From Burkholderiales bacterium (GTDB lineage: Bacteria; Pseudomonadota; Gammaproteobacteria; Burkholderiales; Usitatibacteraceae): 10,381 bases of DNA. Below, in pieces: positions 6,976-10,381 of the stretch. The stretch is taken from the NCBI GenBank assembly GCA_017880705.1, contig JADGRS010000074.1, positions 1-10,381 on the forward strand, read 5' to 3'. Numbering within the stretch: the stretch's first letter is position 1; the number at the start of each line of letters is the position of its first letter. The position numbers and the translations under genes were made by a program. The notes beneath the pieces are model-generated. The model searched no databases. It saw only the letters and a list, made by a program, of their open reading frames with translations, and was not told the DNA's origin.

Positions 6976-7049
6976 ACTCCTGAGATTCCGGTGAACGAAA
7001 TCGCCTTCGCGACGCAAGGTCCGAGGGCTCTATTGCGCGGATCAGGAGT
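6976..7049 (-). promoter_or_regulatory. Inverted repeat joining the DUF2946-like stop codon to the barrel gene's ribosome binding site
   Basis: ACTCCTGA at 6976-6983 and TCAGGAGT at 7042-7049 on the plus strand are perfect 8-bp complements, 58 nt apart. In the minus-strand mRNA the upstream arm is the last sense bases plus UGA stop of the DUF2946-like gene, and the downstream arm holds the AGGAG ribosome binding site of the CSSCGC barrel gene. Pairing would hide that site until a ribosome reaches the upstream stop, which predicts translational coupling. CUCCU-type complements to AGGAG occur by chance, so this is tentative. Confidence 0.4.
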
Positions 7050-7386
7050 GGAGCGGAGGGGCGCGGCTCGGTGGAGGCTGCGCGAGGAATCGCGGAGCGA
7101 AAGAGGTCGCGACCTGCTCCGGTGCCTTCGCGTGGGACGCAAAGGTCCAGAACGTCACCGCCACGAAGGGCGGCGCGACCGAATCGACGGTCACCACGCA
7201 AAGCGGACAGTGGAACTTGTCCTCGTGATCGCCGGGGATGTCCTGGTGCTGGAATCCCGACTGGGTGCAGATGAAGTTGGGAATCGACGGCGGGCCCGGA
7301 TGCGCGACGGAAACGAGCGGCCATAGCGCGCCGAACGCGACCGCGAAGGCCGCGACGAGTGCGAAGAGGCGCCGGCTCGTTCTCAT
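7042..7386 (-). CDS. DUF2946-like small secreted/membrane protein
   Basis: A 114-residue protein. It has an Arg-rich start, a hydrophobic helix (8-27, ending SVAH), then FICTQSG (Cys40), a His/Asp-rich segment (His47, His54), HCPLC (59-63), a second hydrophobic stretch (about 64-82) and the tail PPPSRAPPLHS. The pairing of an ICT-type first cysteine with HCPxC and a RAPP tail is what I know of DUF2946, a family of unknown function often next to TonB receptors or copper-related genes. Cys, His and Asp residues between two hydrophobic parts suggest a metal site on the periplasmic side. I start at ATG 7386, where the signal-like helix begins; a longer frame to 7434 has no support. There is no Shine-Dalgarno sequence, but a TACAAT lies 8 nt upstream. 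It heads a two-gene unit with the CSSCGC barrel. Confidence 0.82.
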   Translation of the reverse strand: MRTSRRLFALVAAFAVAFGALWPLVSVAHPGPPSIPNFICTQSGFQHQDIPGDHEDKFHCPLCVVTVDSVAPPFVAVTFWTFASHAKAPEQVATSFAPRFLAQPPPSRAPPLHS

Positions 7387-7393
7387 GGCGCGG

Positions 7394-7399
7394 ATTGTA
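7394..7399 (-). promoter_or_regulatory. Candidate -10 box of the DUF2946-like gene
   Basis: The minus strand reads TACAAT (5 of 6 matches to TATAAT) 7 to 8 nt upstream of the ATG at 7386. ATGAAC lies 16 nt further upstream as a weak -35. Transcription would start at or within a few bases of the ATG, giving a leaderless or nearly leaderless mRNA, which agrees with the missing ribosome binding site. Strength and use are untested. Confidence 0.35.
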
Positions 7400-7488
7400 G
7401 CCGATCGCCTCGCCGGTTCATACGTCGTCGCCACCCCCTTCCCGCGTCAACACGCGCACTTCGTAAACTCTTCCATCGGCGATCCCGT

Positions 7489-7501
7489 TATCGTTGCGAT
7501 G
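7489..7501 (+). promoter_or_regulatory. Candidate operator upstream of small gene B
   Basis: TATCGTTGCGATG contains ATCG and CGAT arms around TTG, i.e. a TATC-N5-GAT dyad with one mismatch in the outer pair. It lies 24 nt before the ATG at 7526, in the only long intergenic region of the window. A similar TATC-N5-GATA dyad stands before the paralogous gene A. It could be the site of a shared metal-responsive regulator, but it does not match a consensus I can name with confidence. Confidence 0.22.
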
Positions 7502-7525
7502 AAAAGGCTGTATTCTTTCCCCGTC

Positions 7526-7840
7526 ATGAGTCGCCTGCGTCAATTTTTCCCGGCAGCCTGGCTTGCCCTCGCCCTCATCCTCGGGCAGCAAGCCGCGCAG
7601 CTGCACGACCTGGGCCATGCGATCCAGCGAATCAGCACCGATTCGCAGGACCAGCATCCGGGCGCGGACACCTGCGACAAGTGCTCCCTCTACGCGCCGT
7701 TCTCCGGCGCCGCGGCGGCCTTCACCGCGCTGCCCGTCATCCTCACCGCCGCGATCGTCGCTTCGCTCGCGGCGTTCCTCCCCGCGCAATCGCGCACCGT
7801 CGTCTCCTCGCGCAGCCGCGCGCCGCCTTCCCTCCTCTGA
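7526..7840 (+). CDS. Small His/Cys envelope protein B (104 aa), paralogue of the protein at 4726-5040
   Basis: A 104-residue protein: a short basic start, the hydrophobic segment WLALALILGQQAA (12-24), LHDLGHA with His27 and His31, a polar segment with His44, CDKC (50-53), a long hydrophobic second segment (about 60-86), and the tail SRSRAPPSLL. Length, the near-identical residues 12-32, the CDxC position and the terminal APPxLL match protein A, so the two arose by duplication. B has only the CxxC; A has an extra CxxC step and a Cys at 80. I choose ATG 7526 because the two paralogues then align from their first residue. An in-frame ATG at 7499 would add nine residues (MKRLYSFPV). Function is unknown; a metal- or thiol-binding accessory to the TonB receptor encoded 75 nt downstream is my inference. 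Confidence 0.82.
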   Translation: MSRLRQFFPAAWLALALILGQQAAQLHDLGHAIQRISTDSQDQHPGADTCDKCSLYAPFSGAAAAFTALPVILTAAIVASLAAFLPAQSRTVVSSRSRAPPSLL

Positions 7841-7858
7841 TTCGCCCGCACGTCGACG

Positions 7859-7881
7859 CGGCATCCGTTTTCTGGATGCCG
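7859..7881 (+). other. Intercistronic hairpin between small protein B and the TonB receptor gene
   Basis: CGGCATCC (7859-7866) and GGATGCCG (7874-7881) form an 8-bp perfect stem with a 7-nt loop (gttttct), extendable by a G-U pair. It starts 18 nt after the stop of gene B and ends 34 nt before the receptor ATG. No U-run follows, so it is unlikely to be a simple terminator. Its position mirrors the hairpin after paralogue A at 4692-4713. Confidence 0.55.
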
Positions 7882-7915
7882 TCATCGCATTGCATTTCGA
7901 CTCAGGGGATTTCCC

Positions 7916-10024
7916 ATGGAAGAGAAGTTCATGGCGATCGCGATCGCCACAGCTGCATTCGTTCCCGCCGGCGCGCTCGCGCAGGCGGCTGAAGTCACGC
8001 AGGACGTGAAGCCGATCGAGACGATCCAGGTCGCCGGCAAGCGCCTCGACGAGGCGCGCAACGGCCTCTCGCCGGAAACCGGCAGCACCATCTATCGCTT
8101 CGACCGCAAGGACATCGAGCTGCTGCCGCTCGGCGACTCGACGCCGTTGAATCAGGTGATCCTGCAGGCGCCGGGCGTCGTGCAGGATTCCTTCGGCCAG
8201 ATTCACGTGCGCGGCGATCATGCCAACGTCCAGTACCGCATCGACGGCGTCGTCATCCCGGAGGCGATCTCCGGATTTGGCCAGGCCTTCGACGCGCGCT
8301 TCGCCGACCGCATCAACGTCCTCACCGGCGCATTGCCCGCGCAGTACGGCTATCGGACCGCGGGTGTCGTCGACATCCATTCGAAAGGGGCGGCGATCGA
8401 AAACGGCGGCCGCATCGGATTCTTGGGCGGCAGCCACTCGGACTCCGAGACGTCCGCGGAGATCCATGGGTCGGGCGACGCATTCAGCTATTACCTTACG
8501 GGATCGTTCCTGCGCAACACGCTCGGCATCGAAAATCCCGCGCCGGAGCGCAATGCCATTCACGATCTCACGCGCCAGAGCAAGGGATTCGGACAATTCT
8601 CCTACCTGCTCGACGCCGACAGCCGCGTGAGTCTCCTCTTCGGCAACTCCGACAACAAATTCCAGGTCCCGAACGTGCCGGGCCAGGATCCGTCCTTCTC
8701 GCTCGCCGGCGCGCCGCCGCTCGCCTCGGAACAGCTCGACGCGAAGCAGAACGAGAAGAATTCCTTCCAGGTTCTCTCGTACCAGCGCTCGGCGGGCCTC
8801 AACATCGACTACCAGATCGCGGTCTTCCATCGCTACACCGACGTCACCTATCACCCCGATCCGGTCGGAGACCTGATCTTCAACGGCATCGCCGCGCAGA
8901 TCCTTCGCCGCAACGACGCTGCGGGCGTCCAGGCCGACGCGAGCTATCGCATCGGGGACAAGCACACAGTGCGCACCGGCCTCTTCGCGAGCCATGAGCG
9001 CTTCATCGTCAACAACAGCTCGGCCGTGTTTCCCGCGGACGACGACGGCAACCAGACGAGCGACGTGCCCATCACGATCCAGGACAACAGCCGGCTCGCG
9101 GGCAACCTCTTCGGCGTGTACCTGCAGGACGAGTGGACCCCGGCCCGCAGCCTGACCGTGAACTACGGCGCGCGCTACGACCGCGTCGACACCGTCGTGA
9201 AGGAGCAGCAGCTCAGCCCCAGGATCGGGCTCGTGTACGACCTGTCGAAGAGCACCCGCGTGCACGCCGGCTACGCCCGCTACTTCACGCCGCCGCCCAT
9301 GGAGAAGATCGACACGACCTCGATCGCGCTCTTCCAAGGCACGACGAACGCGCTGCCGTCGGACGCGAACACCGCCGTCAAGTCCGAGCGCTCCGACTAC
9401 TTCGACGTGGGGGTCTCGCATCTCCTCACGCCGGCCATCACCGTCGGCCTCGATGCCTACTACCGGAAAGTCCGCCACCTCCAGGACGACGGCCAGTTCG
9501 GCAACGCGCTCATCTTCTCGTCCTTCAACTACGAGCAGGCCAGGATCTACGGCGTCGAGCTTTCCGCGAGCTACAAGCAAGGCGGCTTCTCGGCGTACGG
9601 TAACCTCGCCGCCTCGAGCGCCAAGGCGAAAGGCGTCGAGACCGGGCAGTTCAACTTCGATCCGGACGAGCTCGCTTTCATCGCGCAGAACTGGGTCCAC
9701 CTCGACCACGACCAGTTGCTGGCCGGATCGGCGGGCACCTCGTACAATTGGCATTCCACGACGCTCAGCGCCGACCTGCTCTACGGCAGCGGACTGCGGC
9801 GCGGGTTCGCCAACAGCGAGCATTTGCCGGGGTATACGACGATGAACCTCGGCCTTGTTCAGGCGCTCGACATGCCCGGCGTCGGCAAGATCGAGGGGCG
9901 GCTCGTGGTGGTGAACCTCTTCGACAAGATCTACGAGCTGCGCGACGGCACCGGCATCGGCGTGGGCGCGCCGCAATTCGGTCCGCGGCGCGCATTTTAC
10001 GCCGGCATCACGAAATCGTTCTGA
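7916..10024 (+). CDS. TonB-dependent outer-membrane receptor, probable metal/zinc uptake
   Basis: A 702-residue protein. The N-terminal hydrophobic segment (about 6-23, ending ALAQA) is the export signal. A TonB-box-like ETIQVAG (35-41) and a plug domain follow (about 55-160), with LNQVILQAPGVVQDSFGQIH (78-97), VRGDHANVQYRIDGVVIP (98-115) and the plug end YGYRTAGVVDIHSKG. After that comes a 22-strand-type barrel with repeated aromatic-bounded strands, LSPRIGLVYD, YARYFTPPP, and the closing strand RRAFYAGITKSF ending in Phe. Such receptors import scarce metals or chelates using TonB energy. The cargo is inferred as zinc from the ZrgA-like remnant downstream. ATG 7916 begins MEEKF, unusually acidic for a signal peptide; ATG 7931, with GGAAGAG 6-7 nt upstream, is a good alternative start. 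It forms one unit with small gene B. Confidence 0.93.
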   Translation: MEEKFMAIAIATAAFVPAGALAQAAEVTQDVKPIETIQVAGKRLDEARNGLSPETGSTIYRFDRKDIELLPLGDSTPLNQVILQAPGVVQDSFGQIHVRGDHANVQYRIDGVVIPEAISGFGQAFDARFADRINVLTGALPAQYGYRTAGVVDIHSKGAAIENGGRIGFLGGSHSDSETSAEIHGSGDAFSYYLTGSFLRNTLGIENPAPERNAIHDLTRQSKGFGQFSYLLDADSRVSLLFGNSDNKFQVPNVPGQDPSFSLAGAPPLASEQLDAKQNEKNSFQVLSYQRSAGLNIDYQIAVFHRYTDVTYHPDPVGDLIFNGIAAQILRRNDAAGVQADASYRIGDKHTVRTGLFASHERFIVNNSSAVFPADDDGNQTSDVPITIQDNSRLAGNLFGVYLQDEWTPARSLTVNYGARYDRVDTVVKEQQLSPRIGLVYDLSKSTRVHAGYARYFTPPPMEKIDTTSIALFQGTTNALPSDANTAVKSERSDYFDVGVSHLLTPAITVGLDAYYRKVRHLQDDGQFGNALIFSSFNYEQARIYGVELSASYKQGGFSAYGNLAASSAKAKGVETGQFNFDPDELAFIAQNWVHLDHDQLLAGSAGTSYNWHSTTLSADLLYGSGLRRGFANSEHLPGYTTMNLGLVQALDMPGVGKIEGRLVVVNLFDKIYELRDGTGIGVGAPQFGPRRAFYAGITKSF

Positions 10025-10026
10025 CC

Positions 10027-10339
10027 ATGAAAGCCCACAGGGTCCTCGCGCTTCCCGGCGCGATGTTCGTCGCCGGAAATGTCCGCGAAGCTGCTCGCGG
10101 TCCCGGGAGTGCCCGCTCCCCCCTCGATGGGGTCGAACGCCCCTCACGACGAGAATGGGCACGCCGAGCTCAAAGCGCGGATCGCGTTCCGCTGCGAACG
10201 CCCGGGGGAGTTGAAGCGGCTCGAGGCGCGGATTTTCGATGCCTTTCCCGCGATGGTGCAGCTCGACGTGCAGGTCGTCACGCCGAGGCGCCAATCGGCG
10301 CCGAAGCTCACCGCGAGGAGCAATGGCTTCGACTTCTGA
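10027..10339 (+). pseudogene. Degraded ZrgA/DUF2796-type zinc-uptake periplasmic protein gene
   Basis: Two pieces of one gene appear in different frames. From ATG 10027, 2 nt after the receptor stop, the frame reads MKAHRVLALPGAMFVAG, a good signal-peptide start, and then becomes nonsense. From 10079 the next frame gives 86 residues including HAELKARIAFRCERPGEL, then ARIFDAFPAMVQLDVQVVTP and RRQSAPKL. These match the C-terminal part of DUF2796 as I know it (HADLxAxYxFxCxxPxxL, LFxxFPxxxxLxVQ, GQxxxxL). The N-terminal half of the family, with its AHxHGxxxLxVAVDG and GFEHAP motifs (about 80-100 residues), is missing. The simplest reading is an internal deletion with a frameshift. Alternatives are a short expressed protein from ATG 10079, or an assembly error. 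ZrgA is the zinc-binding component of the Vibrio ZrgABCDE importer, so its place after a TonB receptor fits a zinc role. Confidence 0.6.
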
Positions 10340-10381
10340 GGATCGCTTCGTGGCGGCCGCTTCTCGTAGCCGAGGACGTCT
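10323..10381 (+). other. Window end: possible start of the next gene, unresolved
   Basis: An ATG at 10323 overlaps the end of the zrgA remnant and stays open to the end of the window, with GAGG 4 nt upstream, but its 19 residues (MASTSEDRFVAAASRSRGR) match nothing I recognise. A different frame reads RPLLVAEDV, which resembles the first strand of an ABC ATPase. That would be expected next in a zrg-type operon, but no ordinary start codon precedes it. Too little sequence is present to call a gene. Confidence 0.2.

Noticed and set aside
7387..7525. Classical Zur box (GTTATA-type palindrome) in the divergent promoter region
   Set aside because: GTTATC at 7487-7492 matches one half-site only; the other half does not fit the ATAAC pattern, so I report only the weaker shared dyad.
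7418..10294. 958-codon minus-strand open frame opposite the TonB receptor
   Set aside because: It is the longest frame in the window, but its composition (Arg, Val, Glu, Asp repeats) mirrors the receptor codons. The receptor itself has a signal, plug and barrel, so this frame is a shadow.
1..10381. CRISPR arrays, tRNA or rRNA genes, insertion sequences, integrase or att sites
   Set aside because: I saw no regularly spaced repeats, no cloverleaf-like sequence with a CCA-type end, no transposase motif and no terminal inverted repeats.

Overview
The window is GC-rich (about two thirds G+C by eye), densely coded DNA from a Gram-negative bacterium. Signal peptides, outer-membrane beta-barrels, a TonB-dependent receptor and a cluster-9 metal ABC transporter all point to an envelope with two membranes. 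Codon usage and gene families look betaproteobacterial, but no rRNA or marker gene here fixes the taxon.

Left block, minus strand, 5438 down to 1. This is a compact, probably polycistronic run. In transcription order it holds a secreted COG4315-type repeat protein, a 104-aa His/Cys small envelope protein (called A here), a coiled-coil plus beta-barrel outer-membrane protein, a ZnuA-like solute-binding protein, a ZnuB-like permease whose start overlaps the znuA stop by 4 nt, an M17 leucyl aminopeptidase, and the start of an AsmA/DUF748-like membrane-anchored protein that leaves the window. The core is a metal, most likely zinc, import route across the outer membrane, periplasm and inner membrane. 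No ATPase (ZnuC) is present in the cluster.

Middle block, 5466 to 7386. A TlpA-like thioredoxin (plus) diverges from the COG4315 gene and converges, with stop codons back to back at 6008/6009, on a minus-strand pair. That pair is a DUF2946-like small protein followed by a 320-aa outer-membrane barrel whose mature N-terminus begins CSSCGC.

Right block, plus strand, 7526 to the end. A second 104-aa small protein (B), clearly paralogous to A, is followed by a 702-aa TonB-dependent receptor. After it comes a degraded ZrgA/DUF2796 zinc-uptake gene: a signal-peptide start and a C-terminal domain survive in different frames, and the middle is missing.

How it fits together. The striking pattern is that three small secreted or membrane proteins (A, B and the DUF2946-like protein) share one architecture: a hydrophobic N-terminus, histidines, a CxxC, a second hydrophobic stretch and a terminal APP-type tail. 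Each lies directly upstream of a different outer-membrane barrel: the znu-linked porin, the TonB receptor and the CSSCGC barrel. My inference is that they are metal-handling accessory proteins dedicated to these outer-membrane routes, within a locus for metal (zinc, possibly also copper) acquisition and thiol redox control. No stretch longer than 300 bases lacks a gene; the longest gap is the 139-bp divergent promoter region at 7387-7525.
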